A program made the translations under genes and the position numbers. Source: Rhynchopus sp. YZ270_cl-10 (lineage: Eukaryota > Euglenozoa > Diplonemea > Diplonemida > Diplonemidae). From it: a stretch of 64,000 nt of DNA. Below, piece by piece: positions 51,036-60,234 of this stretch. The notes under the pieces are model-generated. The model had not been told where the DNA came from. It made no database searches and saw only the letters and a program-made list of their open reading frames with translations. Each line of letters opens with the position of its first letter. The stretch's first letter is position 1. The DNA is taken from the NCBI GenBank assembly GCA_964035575.1, contig OZ037900.1, positions 248,001 to 312,000 of the forward strand, read 5' to 3'.

Positions 51036-51896
51036 TCAACAACACTTGTGTCCACAGCACGTGGCGTTCTTGTCACAGATACCACCTGGGTGTTCGCCAC
51101 AGCACTGCTCCACTTCAGGGTTGTAGCAGTGCCCTTGGCAGATCTCCCATCCAGGGTTGCAGCACACACCATCAGGAAGCGGGTTCTTCCAGATCATGCA
51201 CGTCTGTGTGGAGTTGCAGACTTTTGAAGGGTTGTTGGTGTGGTTGCAGCACGTCTCGCCCATGGAGGGGATGTACATGTGCTGCATGCAGCATTCCTCG
51301 ATGTCTGGGCGCTGCATACAGCCACACTGCGAGCATGTGTCAGACGCAGCACACAGCTCCTGCTTGTTGTTCACTTTCGGGCAGCACTGTGTTGTAGTAT
51401 TGTCGTACTTTTCTGCCTGGCAGCAGTGCGTCGTGGTGTCGCCCAACGCCACACACCCACACTCAGTGCACCGCTCCTCCGCAGTGTCGCACAGGAGCTT
51501 ATGTCCATATTCATCGGAGCCTGCACAGCAGTGTGTTCTGTTGTCGTAGGTGAGGCCGCTCTTGCAGCACTTCTCAAAGGGGTCTGTGGTTGTGCCACAT
51601 GCGCCGATGCAGAACGTCGTGTTCGGGACAATGCTGCCTTGGGTCTCGCAGCAGTGGTCCGTCCCGCCGTAGCACGTCCCAGCAGACCTCCCGTCAGAGC
51701 AGCAATGTGGTTTCTCGGGTTCACAGAGCGTGCTGACGTAGCCGTAACCACACTTCGCACAGGTCTCTATGGACTTGTTGTAGCACTTTCCCACTTCCTC
51801 TTCGGCTGCGATACAGCAGGACATACCATCATCACATGTGGCGTAGCCACAATTAAAGGCAAGCACCAGCTGCAGGGTGGCAACCACGGCAATCAT
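51036..51896 (-). CDS. Secreted di-cysteine repeat (galaxin-like) protein, copy 1
   Basis: 286 residues starting with a signal peptide (MIAVVATLQLVLAFNCG). The rest is Cys-rich with many CC pairs spaced by 10-20 residues, e.g. YDNRTHCCAG and YDNTTTQCCPK. This is the pattern of galaxin-type di-cysteine repeats and, more loosely, granulins. Many N-x-S/T sites suggest glycosylation. It is expected to be extracellular or in a surface coat, disulphide-rich. The Met chosen is directly preceded by TCTCATAAG, a splice-acceptor-like AG, and by a strictly conserved flank in all three copies; upstream in-frame codons differ between copies and are not coding. Confidence 0.87.
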   Translation of the reverse strand: MIAVVATLQLVLAFNCGYATCDDGMSCCIAAEEEVGKCYNKSIETCAKCGYGYVSTLCEPEKPHCCSDGRSAGTCYGGTDHCCETQGSIVPNTTFCIGACGTTTDPFEKCCKSGLTYDNRTHCCAGSDEYGHKLLCDTAEERCTECGCVALGDTTTHCCQAEKYDNTTTQCCPKVNNKQELCAASDTCSQCGCMQRPDIEECCMQHMYIPSMGETCCNHTNNPSKVCNSTQTCMIWKNPLPDGVCCNPGWEICQGHCYNPEVEQCCGEHPGGICDKNATCCGHKCC

Positions 51897-52993
51897 CTTA
51901 TGAGAAAATATGGGGGTGGGTTGTATTCTGTTTGGGTGAATGTGTTTGGAACTGTGCGTGGCAAAGAAGGCGGAAAAGAGAAAGACAGAGGTCGCAGCAG
52001 TGCACCTTGCAGAGCTCATACAGTACGACAGCATGGTGCACGGGAATGCGCTTCTTCCACGTCTTCGCAGAGGTCATATTTTCAAAAAAAAATATTCAAA
52101 AAAAAATCAGTTTTCACGCCTCATTGATGGGCTGATCTAGACAAGAGCACGTTTATTGGTGTTGTGTTGTTCCTCACAATTTCTGGCACACTGGGAATAA
52201 AAGCGCAGAGCTTTTGATACAATAAAACGACATAACGAAAGGAAAAACAGGACACTGTCCACATACCCTAGACAAAAGAGTAAATTAGGTCCGCAAGGGG
52301 AGTTAGCACTCAACAATGGCACTATGCTGAGCTGCAACACTCCACCTTGGGAGAGAGCAAACAAAAATGGGGTAGACCCAATAGAAAGCACAATTCATAT
52401 CATTACCACTTTAACGAGCAGTAAGCATTCAAGGGTACCACTAGAAAAGAAAAGAGGAGTTTATCAGATGACCCCAAGTCTTCTGCTTTAGTCACCTGGA
52501 AAAGAAAAGCCGAAAGTTGAATGCGCCGCAAGTAAAAATACAAAAACAAAGCAAAACAAAACAAAACAAACCCTCCAAAGACAAGACTGTTCTGAAGGAA
52601 GCGAAGGGGACGACACACACGCTGATCTCGAGCCCTTCATTCATTGGAAAGCCACCAATCCCTTTTGTCGGGGTGGTGTCGTAGTTTATGCACAACTTGG
52701 GGCGAAAGGGGGACAAAGTCCCCACACACGCCTCAAGTTTAGTAAAAAATAAAAGATAGCAAAAAATTGTACAGATAAAACAAGGCCCAATATGTATGGT
52801 GGTGTTTTGTTGTGTCAGATCGAATCTGTGTTGAGAAAAACCCATTGCCAAAGACAAAAGTGCAAAGAGGGGGTGATAGTGAACACAAAAGTAGATCATC
52901 CTCAGGGTCTTGAGAGACAAACAGAAGAAATAAGAATCGTCAAACTCTGTTACACTAAACGGGGGTGGTTTGGGGTGTTACGCACTGCACCTT
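51897..52993. other. Spacer between cysteine-rich copies 1 and 2
   Basis: The upstream flank of copy 1 (to 52140) followed by the 3' flank of copy 2. The junction AAGAGCACGTTTATTGGTG at about 52143-52161 is the empty counterpart of the site filled by a retroposon at 54.1 kb. Unit 2 lacks the CCGTA MITE. Confidence 0.6.
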
Positions 52994-54092
52994 TCAACAA
53001 CAGTTGTGTCCACAGCACGTGGCGTTCTTGTCACAGATACCACCTGGGTGTTCGCCACAGCACTGCTCCACTTCAGGGTTGTAGCAGTGCCCTTGGCAGA
53101 TCTCCCATCCAGGGTTGCAGCACACACCATCAGGAAGCGGGTTCTTCCAGATCATGCACGTCTGTGTGGAGTTGCAGACGTGTGAAGGGTTGTTGGTGTG
53201 GTTGCAGCAGGTCTCTCCAATGGCGGGGATGTACATGTGCTGCATGCAGCATTCCTCGATGTCTGGGCGCTGCATACAGCCACACTGTGAGCATGTGTCA
53301 GATGCAGCACACAGCTCCTTCTTGTTGTACATCGTCGGGCAGCACTGTGTTGTCTTGTTGTCGTACTTTTCCCCTTGGCAGCAGTGCGTCGTGGTGTCGC
53401 CCAACGCCACACACCCACACTCAGTGCACCGCTCCTCCGCAGTGTCGCACAGGATCTGAGGTCCATATTCATCGGAGCCCGCACAGCAGTGTGTTCTGTT
53501 GTCGTAGGTGAGGCCGCTCTTGCAGCACTTCTCAAAGGGGTCTGTGGTTGTGCCACATGCGCCGATGCAGAACGTCGTGTTCGGGACAATGCTGCCTTGG
53601 GTCTCGCAGCAGTGGTCCGTCCCGCCGTAGCACTTCCCAGCAGACCTCCCGTCAGAGCAACAATGTGGTTTCTCGGGTTCGCAGATCGTGCTGACGAAGT
53701 TGTAACCACACTTCGCACAGGTCTCTATGGACTTGTTGTAGCACTTTCCCACTTCCTCTTCGGCTGCGATACAGCAGGACATACCATCATCACATGTGGC
53801 GTAGCCACAATTAAAGGCAAGCACCAGCTGCAGGGTGGCAACCACGGCAATCATCTTATGAGAAAATATGGGGGTGGGTTGTATTCTGTTTGGGGTGAAT
53901 GTGTTTGGAACTGTGGGTGGCAAAGAAGGTGGAAAAGAGAAAGACAGAGGTCGCAGCAGTGCACCTTGCAGAGCTCATACAGTACGACAGCATGGTGCAC
54001 GGGAATGCGCTTCTTCCACGTCTTTGCAGAGGTCATATTTTCTTTTCAAAATAATATTCAAAAAAATCTTTACACCTCAATAAAGACAAAAG
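52142..54092. repeat. Tandem duplication unit 2
   Basis: The same order of blocks as unit 1, about 1.95 kb, shorter mainly because the CCGTA MITE and nearby bases are missing around 52795. Confidence 0.85.
52994..53854 (-). CDS. Secreted di-cysteine repeat (galaxin-like) protein, copy 2
   Basis: 286 residues, the same signal peptide and cysteine framework as copy 1. Differences are scattered single residues, mostly between cysteines (e.g. PTMYNKKELC versus PKVNNKQELC). Every cysteine pair seems kept. This suggests purifying selection on the fold plus recent duplication or homogenisation. Confidence 0.87.
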   Translation of the reverse strand: MIAVVATLQLVLAFNCGYATCDDGMSCCIAAEEEVGKCYNKSIETCAKCGYNFVSTICEPEKPHCCSDGRSAGKCYGGTDHCCETQGSIVPNTTFCIGACGTTTDPFEKCCKSGLTYDNRTHCCAGSDEYGPQILCDTAEERCTECGCVALGDTTTHCCQGEKYDNKTTQCCPTMYNKKELCAASDTCSQCGCMQRPDIEECCMQHMYIPAIGETCCNHTNNPSHVCNSTQTCMIWKNPLPDGVCCNPGWEICQGHCYNPEVEQCCGEHPGGICDKNATCCGHNCC

Positions 54093-54229
54093 AAAAGAGC
54101 ACGTTGTTGGTGGCGCGGCTACCAATAACTACCGTGTAGTCAGCGTCACGCCTACCATGGTAGGTTACAGCAGAGTCCTAGCTTGCCTGGGTCAGTGGGT
54201 CAAGCTGACCCAAGTGCCTGGGTCGCGAC

Positions 54230-54771
54230 CAGGGAAATAGCTCCATATACCGAATTATGCGACATCGCATAATTCTGGATTTTTGGGGGAAAAAAAAAAA
54301 AAAAAGAGGGGATTTTTGGGCACTTTTGGGGGCCCCTCGCCCGCGGACCCCCAGATCTCCCAGATGACTGGAATGATGGAACCTTAAAATTTTCGCTCGC
54401 TGCGCTTGCAGATGTGCCGTACCCCTTATTTTTTTTTGCCTGCGGCGCCATTTTCCTTTTTTGCTCCGCAAAAAAGGGTTTGCTGAGTGACTGTGTGGTT
54501 GTAAACCAGCATTTTTACAAACCGTACCCTATTTTTTTTTCGCCTGCGGCGCCATTTATTTTTTTCCATACGGTTAGTGGAACGTAAGGTGCAAGACCAA
54601 GCTCCGTAATAAGGGATTACATTCCGTTTTTGGTTATCGCAAATTGACCTTTCGCCTCTCCACTCAGGGAGGCTTGCGCGAAGCGCGCAACGACCGCTTT
54701 CGACCGGGCGGAAAAAAAATTTCGTTTTCGCATAATTCCTGATTTTGGAGGAAAACCAAGCTATTTCCCTG
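54230..54771. mobile_element. hAT-like MITE, 542 bp, second-level nested
   Basis: Perfect inverted ends CAGGGAAATAGCT and AGCTATTTCCCTG are flanked by an identical 8-bp duplication GTCGCGAC (54222-54229, 54772-54779). Both size of duplication and CAGGG terminus are hAT hallmarks. The interior carries the GCCTGCGGCGCC block and a GCGCGAAGCGCGC palindrome; both recur inverted at 62.9-63.35 kb. Confidence 0.85.
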
Positions 54772-54810
54772 GTCGCGACCCACGAAAAAAAAAAAAAAGG
54801 GAATTAATTA

Positions 54811-55111
54811 CTGGGGGGGGGCGAATAAGAGATCAGGGGTGAATAAGAGATCAGGGCCGAATAAGAGATCAGGTTGAGATTTTGGGGGTATATATATTTT
54901 TTTTTTTTTGCACGCACCAGGGTTTTATCTTGAAAAAACATTTTGAAATTTTACCCTGTCTACCCGGTCTGGCAAAAAAGTGGTCAAAAAATTTTTTTTG
55001 CCTCCGGCGAAAATGTCTATTTGCTTTTTTTTCCCCAAAAAATTTTTTTTATTTTTGGCTCGTCCGTTCGCCTAATAAGAGATGCCACATCTCTTATTCG
55101 CCCCCCCCCAG
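54811..55111. mobile_element. Mariner/pogo-like MITE, 301 bp, TA-flanked
   Basis: Perfect 23-bp inverted ends beginning CTGGGGGGGGGCGAATAAG, flanked by TA on both sides (54809-54810, 55112-55113). GAATAAGAGATC is repeated three times at the left end, like the sub-terminal repeats of pogo/Tigger elements. Non-coding. Confidence 0.88.
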
Positions 55112-55204
55112 TAATTTGGAAATTGGGAAATTCTGAATTTTTCCCCTCTTTGGGGGGGCCCACCACCTTTTCTGGGGTAAGAAAAAAATATCTGCAAAAA
55201 AATC

Positions 55205-55360
55205 CGGCACCGTCCAGGGCTGGACCCAATTTTTTTTGCCTGCGGCGCCAGTTTTCCTTTTTTGCTCCGCAAAAAAGGGTTCGTAGAGTGACTCTGTGGT
55301 GTAAAAAGCTACATTTTTACACCGTACCCTAATTTTTTTCGCCTGCGGCGCCATTTTATA
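55205..55360 (+). repeat. GCCTGCGGCGCC-containing repeat (family G)
   Basis: CACCGTCCAGGGCTGGACCC, then two copies of the CCTGCGGCGCCA motif about 105 bp apart. It matches 54430-54570 directly and 63180-63370 in reverse. Confidence 0.7.
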
Positions 55361-55644
55361 TATTTTGTGTTGGGTGATCTATGAACGGGGAGTGATTTTT
55401 ATGGTTATAGTGGCGTTACATTCGTTGTGAGCAACTCAATAGTCGTAGTGGCCAAAATTTGTATCAGTCAAGAACTTGTCCATTTTTCTGAAATGACCCC
55501 ACCACAGTGAGGGTAGAGCTCGGAAAACCCAAAAAAGCCAAGACAAGCCCCCCAAGGCCCAAAACCTCTGCTGATCCAAAAAAAAAATTCTGACCCAGAT
55601 TTGGCACTTTTTTCCAAAACCAAGCTAGGACCCTGGTTACAGTG

Positions 55645-55675
<31 letters not shown>

Positions 55676-56294
55676 ACGTTGTTGGTGTTGTTCCTCACAA
55701 TTTCTGGCACACTGGGAATAAAAGCGCAGAGCTTTGATACAATAACAAAAGGAAACAGAGGACACTGTTATCCTACCCTATGCTGAGCTGCAACACTCCA
55801 CCTTGGGAGAGAGCAAACGGAAATGGGGTAGACCCAATAGAAAGCACAATTCATATCATTACCACTTTAACGAGCAGTAAGCATTCAAGGGTACCACTAG
55901 AAAAGAAAAGAGGAGTTTATCAGATGACCCTAAGTCTCTCCTGCTTTAGTCACCTGGAAAAGAAAAGTTGAAAGTGGAATGCGACGCAAGTAAAAATACA
56001 AAAACAAAACAAAACAAAACAAAACAAACCCTCCAAAGACGAGACTGTTCTGAAGGAAGTGAAGGGGACGACACACACGCTGATCTCGAGCCTTTCATTC
56101 ATTGGAAAACCAGTCCCTTTTGTCGGGGCGATGCGGTAGTTTGTAACTTGGGGCGAAAGGGGGAAAGTCCCCACACATGCTTCAAGTTTGGTAAAAAAAA
56201 TATAGAAAAGATTGTACAGATAAAACAAGGCCCAAGAATTTCTGTAACAATATATGTACTGTGGTGTGTGGGTTTGATTTCCACTTTCGAATTA

Positions 56295-56392
56295 CCGTAT
56301 CGGTAACATATACTGACCGTAAAGGTCAAGCTCCCCTCAAAACCCAGAAAAGGTCAAACATTTTTTACAGTCAGTATATGTTACCGGTACGG
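56295..56392. mobile_element. TA-type MITE, CCGTA family, in tandem unit 3
   Basis: Essentially identical in sequence and position to 50746-50843 of unit 1, with TA on the left and TG on the right. Confidence 0.78.
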
Positions 56393-56583
56393 TGCCGGAC
56401 TTTGGGTCAGATCAAACTGTGTTGAGAAAAACCCATTGGCAAAGACAAAAGTGCAAAGAGGGGGTGATAGTGAACACAAAAGTCGATCGTCCTCAGGGTC
56501 TTGAGAGACAAAAAGAAGAAATAAGAATCGTCAAACTCTGTTACACTAAACGGGGGTGGTTTGGGTGTTACGCACTGCACCTT

Positions 56584-57441
56584 TCAACAACAGTTGTGTC
56601 CGCAGCACGTGGCGTTCTTGTCACAGATACCACCTGGGTGTTCGCCACAGCACTGCTCCACTTCAGGGTTGTAGCAGTGCCCTTGGCAGATCTCCCATCC
56701 AGGGTTGCAGCACACACCATCAGGAAGCGGGTTCTTCCAGATCATGCACGTCTGTGTGGAGTTGCAGACGTGTGAAGGGTTGTTGGTGTGGTTGCAGCAC
56801 GTCTCTCCAATGGCGGGGATGTACATGTGCTGCATGCAGCATTCCTCGATGTCTGGACGCTGCATACAGCCACACTGCGAGCATGTGTCAGACGCAGCAC
56901 ACAGCTCCTTCTGGTTGAATATTTTTGAGCAGCACTGTGTTGTCTTGTTGTCGTACTTTTCTGCCTGGCAGCAGTGCGTCGTGGTGTCGCCCAACGCCAC
57001 ACACCCACACTCAGTGCACCGCTCCTCCGCAGTGTCGCACAGGAGTCTATGTCCAAATTGATCAGAGCCCGCACAGCAGTGTGTTCTGTTGTCGTAGGTG
57101 AGGCCGCTCTTGCAGCACCTCTCAAAGGGGTCTGTGGTTGTGCCACATGCGCCGATGCAGAACGTCGTGTTCGGGACAATGCTGCCTTGGGTCTCGCAGC
57201 AGTGGTCCGTCCCGCCGTAGCACGTCACAGGACCGCCGTTGGAGCAGCAATTCGGCTTCTCGGGTTCGCAGATCGTGCTGAGGTAGTTGTAATCACACTT
57301 CGCACAGACCTCTATGGACTTGTTGTAGCAGTGTCCCACTTCCTCATCGGCTGCGATGCAGCAGGACATGCCATCATCACATGTGGCGTAGCCACAATTA
57401 AAGGCAAGCACCAGCTGCAGGGTGGCAACCACGGCAATCAT
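56584..57441 (-). CDS. Secreted di-cysteine repeat (galaxin-like) protein, copy 3
   Basis: 285 residues, same signal peptide and CC-pair framework. It is the most diverged of the three in the N-terminal third: HCYNKSIEVCAKCDYNYLS and NGGPVTCYGG replace the copy 1/2 residues there. The C-terminal 90 residues are almost unchanged. One codon has been lost near residue 74. Confidence 0.87.
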   Translation of the reverse strand: MIAVVATLQLVLAFNCGYATCDDGMSCCIAADEEVGHCYNKSIEVCAKCDYNYLSTICEPEKPNCCSNGGPVTCYGGTDHCCETQGSIVPNTTFCIGACGTTTDPFERCCKSGLTYDNRTHCCAGSDQFGHRLLCDTAEERCTECGCVALGDTTTHCCQAEKYDNKTTQCCSKIFNQKELCAASDTCSQCGCMQRPDIEECCMQHMYIPAIGETCCNHTNNPSHVCNSTQTCMIWKNPLPDGVCCNPGWEICQGHCYNPEVEQCCGEHPGGICDKNATCCGHNCC

Positions 57442-57919
57442 CTTATGAGAAAAAAGGGGGTGGGTTGTATTCTGTTTGGAGTGAATGTGTTTGGAACTGT
57501 GCGTGGCAAAGAAGGTGGAAAAGAGAATGGTTGGAGCAGTGTCTGCGCATTTCAAAAAAAAATAAAAAAAAAAAGTGCAAACTTTTTTTTTAACACCTCA
57601 ATGAGATGGGCTGCATCTCTTCTTCTGAATACCTTTCTCTTCATGTAGACCACGCCACATATGCGCAATACAAGATTACCCACTTCCCCCCCCCCCAAAA
57701 AAAAACCCCCCCCCAAAATCCTTATCCACAAGCACATCCCCCCCAGGGTCATCTGTACCAACCACTTTTAAAAAAATCGACAAATCGCCTACTCACCTTG
57801 TAGTCTTTATTTGAAAACTAGGTTGTATTAGTGTAGCCACCCTAGAGGGTACTGCTTTATTTTGAAATCTTAATGTTGACAGGATTAGCACTATTACTCC
57901 CCCTCCCATTTACATTTTC
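57442..57919. other. Spacer upstream of copy 3
   Basis: The conserved upstream flank to about 57600, then a C/A-run stretch and a family D repeat (57814-57860) just 3' of the methyltransferase gene. Confidence 0.5.
57814..57860 (+). repeat. Dispersed short repeat, family D
   Basis: GAAAACTAGGTTGTATTAG, then TGTAGCCACCCTAGAGGGTA. It is again located just past the 3' end of a gene. Confidence 0.6.
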
Positions 57920-59221
57920 TTATATTATATTACAATCGTCCGGAACAACGGGAGTGTCTTTTGGCGAAGGAGCGATGTTCGCCCAGAGCGCCGGGGCTAA
58001 CATATAGTCCCTATCCCGCGCTGTCGTGAGCAAGCAGAGCCGCTGCGAGACGCCCATGGTGACCTCCGTACCGTTCTCGAGACAGGCCATGTGGCGGTTC
58101 TTTGCAAGCAGCCAATGGCTTGCAAGGTGCGGGCTCTCTAGGATAGCTGCGACCCCTGCGTTGTCCACCCAGTCAGGCATCAACGACACAACCGTCAAAC
58201 ACTTCTTCTGTTCCTCCGCACGCTTTAGACACGCCACCACCGCTGGCAGATCACGGTCCATCACGGCCTCGACATACGGCGGGTTGCAGTACAGCACGCC
58301 ACGCCCAACCAGGCGATCCACAAAACGCTCTAAGGATAGGTCTTGCACCCTCCCAAAGGAACCATCTGCCCTGGGTATCATGCTAAGAAACGGATGCGGG
58401 GCGCTACGACGGTTCACTAAATGCGAAAACATTTCGAGAGAAACGTCTCCTTCCGTTGCCCAATTTTCCTTCGAAAGCGCGGCGTGGAACCTAGGGGACA
58501 AACCCATAGCTTGTCCGGTCACAAACATGCTACCATACACCAGGGTGTGCACACAAAGCTGCAACGGTTCTAACTCTGCAAGCTCCTCCAACGAAGACGA
58601 CACCAACGGTCTAGTAAGAAGTGTTGTTTCTACCCCTTTAGACTTTATTTTCCACTGCAACACTTTGCCCTCAAATTTTTCAACAAAAACGGCCTTTTTT
58701 TGTGCACTATAGGTGTCGTTCACCTCCTGCCATACGAGGTGGTCCTGCTTCATCACTTCAGCACCCCGCATTGTTGGTGTGGTGATGGATTCGGTTGTGT
58801 CAGCGGAGTTGAACGCCTCGGTTAATTCTGCAATTCTCTCTGAAGGGGTGGAGACGATCTCGACGACGTCGTCCCAGACAGATGCTGCAAGGTTTCGCTT
58901 CTTCCACAATGTCTCTGCTGTGTGCAGCGCAGTGTCGTTCTCCAACAGACTCTCCATCGGGTTGACACTCAATCCCGCTGCGCTATCTCCCTGCATCGCC
59001 TCCATCCACAACTGCTCTAAAATCTTATACGCAGGCTTCAGCTGTGCATCCGGCAGCGACTCCCGAAGACATTCGTCAACCTGCAGAAACGCCTCAAACA
59101 TCGCAACAGCAGTCGCCTTCACATGTGCGTCCAGCTCTCCTAAACATGGTGAAGTGATGCAGGCACGCACAACATCGGCTTCGTCAACCTCAACACGACG
59201 TTTTTTAGGGCTTCTTTCCAT
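57920..59221 (-). CDS. PCIF1-like cap-adenosine N6-methyltransferase
   Basis: Homologues methylate the N6 of adenosine next to the mRNA cap (m6Am) using SAM. 433 residues, no intron. The catalytic motif NPPY (about residues 310-313, in LYCNPPYVEAVM) corresponds to the NPPF of PCIF1. It is followed by the family's order: a helix, LTVVSLMPDW, and a basic HWLLAKNRHMACLENG segment. The middle part (PLQLCVHTLVYGSMF...LSPRFHAALSKENW) fits the helical PCIF1 core. The first 15 residues (RSPKKRR) look like a nuclear localisation signal. No WW domain is present, unlike human PCIF1. Euglenozoan kinetoplastid mRNAs have a hypermodified cap with dimethyl-adenosine first, so such an enzyme fits the suspected lineage; that link is inference. 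Confidence 0.72.
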   Translation of the reverse strand: MERSPKKRRVEVDEADVVRACITSPCLGELDAHVKATAVAMFEAFLQVDECLRESLPDAQLKPAYKILEQLWMEAMQGDSAAGLSVNPMESLLENDTALHTAETLWKKRNLAASVWDDVVEIVSTPSERIAELTEAFNSADTTESITTPTMRGAEVMKQDHLVWQEVNDTYSAQKKAVFVEKFEGKVLQWKIKSKGVETTLLTRPLVSSSLEELAELEPLQLCVHTLVYGSMFVTGQAMGLSPRFHAALSKENWATEGDVSLEMFSHLVNRRSAPHPFLSMIPRADGSFGRVQDLSLERFVDRLVGRGVLYCNPPYVEAVMDRDLPAVVACLKRAEEQKKCLTVVSLMPDWVDNAGVAAILESPHLASHWLLAKNRHMACLENGTEVTMGVSQRLCLLTTARDRDYMLAPALWANIAPSPKDTPVVPDDCNII

Positions 59222-59304
59222 TTTATTGTGTGACCCTAGGTGAAGGAAGTTGAGGGGGGGTTGTGTGTGGGGTTTGCAGAAAGTGAGAGGCTGAAAAAAA
59301 TCCT

Positions 59305-59880
59305 GCTGTTTTGTCCTTGAAAGGAAAGCACGACAGCCAAGCAGCCAAACTCGGCAAACAGTGCGGTCCAGGCCAGTCGGGAAGAAGCGAAGCTGTGAAG
59401 GAACTGTGAAGTTCTCGAATTCTGTGACCGGGTTGGGAGTGCTATCTGAGCAACGTCCTCTGTTTCGGTACTGAGAGACGCCGTTTTAGATTATAACTTC
59501 CCTTCGCGTTTCGTGGTGTGCACTGCTCGCAGGCAGCTGGGTTTTTGTCCTTGAATGAAAGGAACACACGACAGCCAATCAGCGGTGTGCCGCGAGACCA
59601 GTGTGAGTAACCGCACATCAACATCCATCGTATCCCTAATCCTGGCGAAGGCACACGTAGTGCACGCGAATGTGTGGACGCGTGCAGTGGCGAATCCGAC
59701 TGCTGAGCTAGGTACACTCGTGAACACCCGCTGTAGGCAAGCGGGCTTCTCCCCCGGGGCCGAGAGACGCCAAACTCGGCAACAGTACGGACCTGGTCCA
59801 GGCACGTCGGGGAAGAAGCGAAGCTGTGAAGCTGTGAACTTGTGAAGTTCTCGAATTCTGCGACCGGGTTGGTGCCCTCT
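59305..59880. repeat. GC-rich imperfect direct duplication
   Basis: Blocks TTGTCCTTGAAAGGAAAGCA, CCAAACTCGGCAA, GGAAGAAGCGAAGCTGTGAA and TTCTCGAATTCTGTGACCGG at 59309-59440 recur in the same order at 59537-59880, with 200 bp of extra sequence in the second copy. It is much richer in GC than its surroundings. Confidence 0.7.
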
Positions 59881-60234
59881 GCTTGCGCCGGAAAGATTAA
59901 AAAGATACGATGAGATTGGGCCAGGACCGCTCCTCCTGCTGGGAAGGGGGGAAAAATGGAGCAAAAAGAAAATTGTCGGCATGGTGCTTTTTTATTATTC
60001 TCTATTGTTTTTTCCCCTTTGGTGTTACTTCTCCATAAAAAAAGCCGCCCCTTGGCACCACACACCCCCTATGGTAATAGGAATAAGGGCCTTTGCTGCT
60101 GAGGGGTTTTGGTTCTCATGTTGATCCCAAGGTGGTCTACTGAAGCAACCAACGCGCGTTTGGCGCTGTCAAAATGGTACTAAAATGTATGTCTTTGTTC
60201 TTACTTGGAGAGAAGCCTATGCACGTTGTGTGTA

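Larger units (their letters stand above)
49964..52140. repeat. Tandem duplication unit 1 (cysteine-rich gene and flanks)
   Basis: Begins with the TTCCTCACAATTTCTGGCAC block that also opens unit 2 (52157) and unit 3 (55687), and ends after the gene's upstream region. About 2.2 kb. Homology covers both flanks, so whole segments were duplicated, not only genes. Confidence 0.85.
54171..55635. mobile_element. Non-autonomous hAT-like element, ~1.46 kb, nested in the retroposon
   Basis: Ends CAGAGTCCTAGCTTG and CAAGCTAGGACCCTG are inverted repeats with the hAT-type CAGRG start. The flanks share GTTACAG on both sides, a 7-of-8 target duplication in the retroposon body. The uninterrupted copy at 60.9 kb confirms the empty site (GGTTACAGTG). 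The interior is non-coding and holds two further elements plus a repeated GCCTGCGGCGCC block. Confidence 0.75.
54113..55670 (+). mobile_element. Very short poly(A) retroposon (SINE-like), split by a nested hAT-like element
   Basis: The body starts GCGCGGCTACC and runs to TAGGTTACAG (54170). It resumes at 55636 as GTTACAGTG and ends in about 26 A (55645-55670). AGAGCACGTTGTTGGTG occurs directly before it (54096-54112) and directly after the poly(A) (55671-55687). This 17-bp target duplication plus poly(A) tail is diagnostic of target-primed retroposition. Without the inserted element it is only about 65 bp plus tail. A second copy of the body is at 60872-60931. Confidence 0.85.
53855..56583. 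other. Spacer holding the nested transposon cluster and 3' flank of copy 3
   Basis: 53855-54092 is the upstream flank of copy 2. 54093-55687 is inserted mobile DNA and its target duplications. 55688-56583 is the 3' flank of copy 3 with the CCGTA MITE at 56295-56392. There are no genes. Confidence 0.7.
55671..57600. repeat. Tandem duplication unit 3
   Basis: Contains the third cysteine-rich gene and its flanks. Its left edge coincides with the target duplication of the retroposon insertion. It retains the CCGTA MITE, as unit 1 does. Confidence 0.85.

Noticed and set aside
54171-55635. Single large autonomous transposon
   Set aside because: No coding capacity on either strand; the internal element ends and target duplications show a composite.
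59442-60065. Open minus-strand frame of 207 codons
   Set aside because: It falls in a GC-rich duplicated block where several frames are open. No domain, and the two duplicate copies do not keep the same frame.
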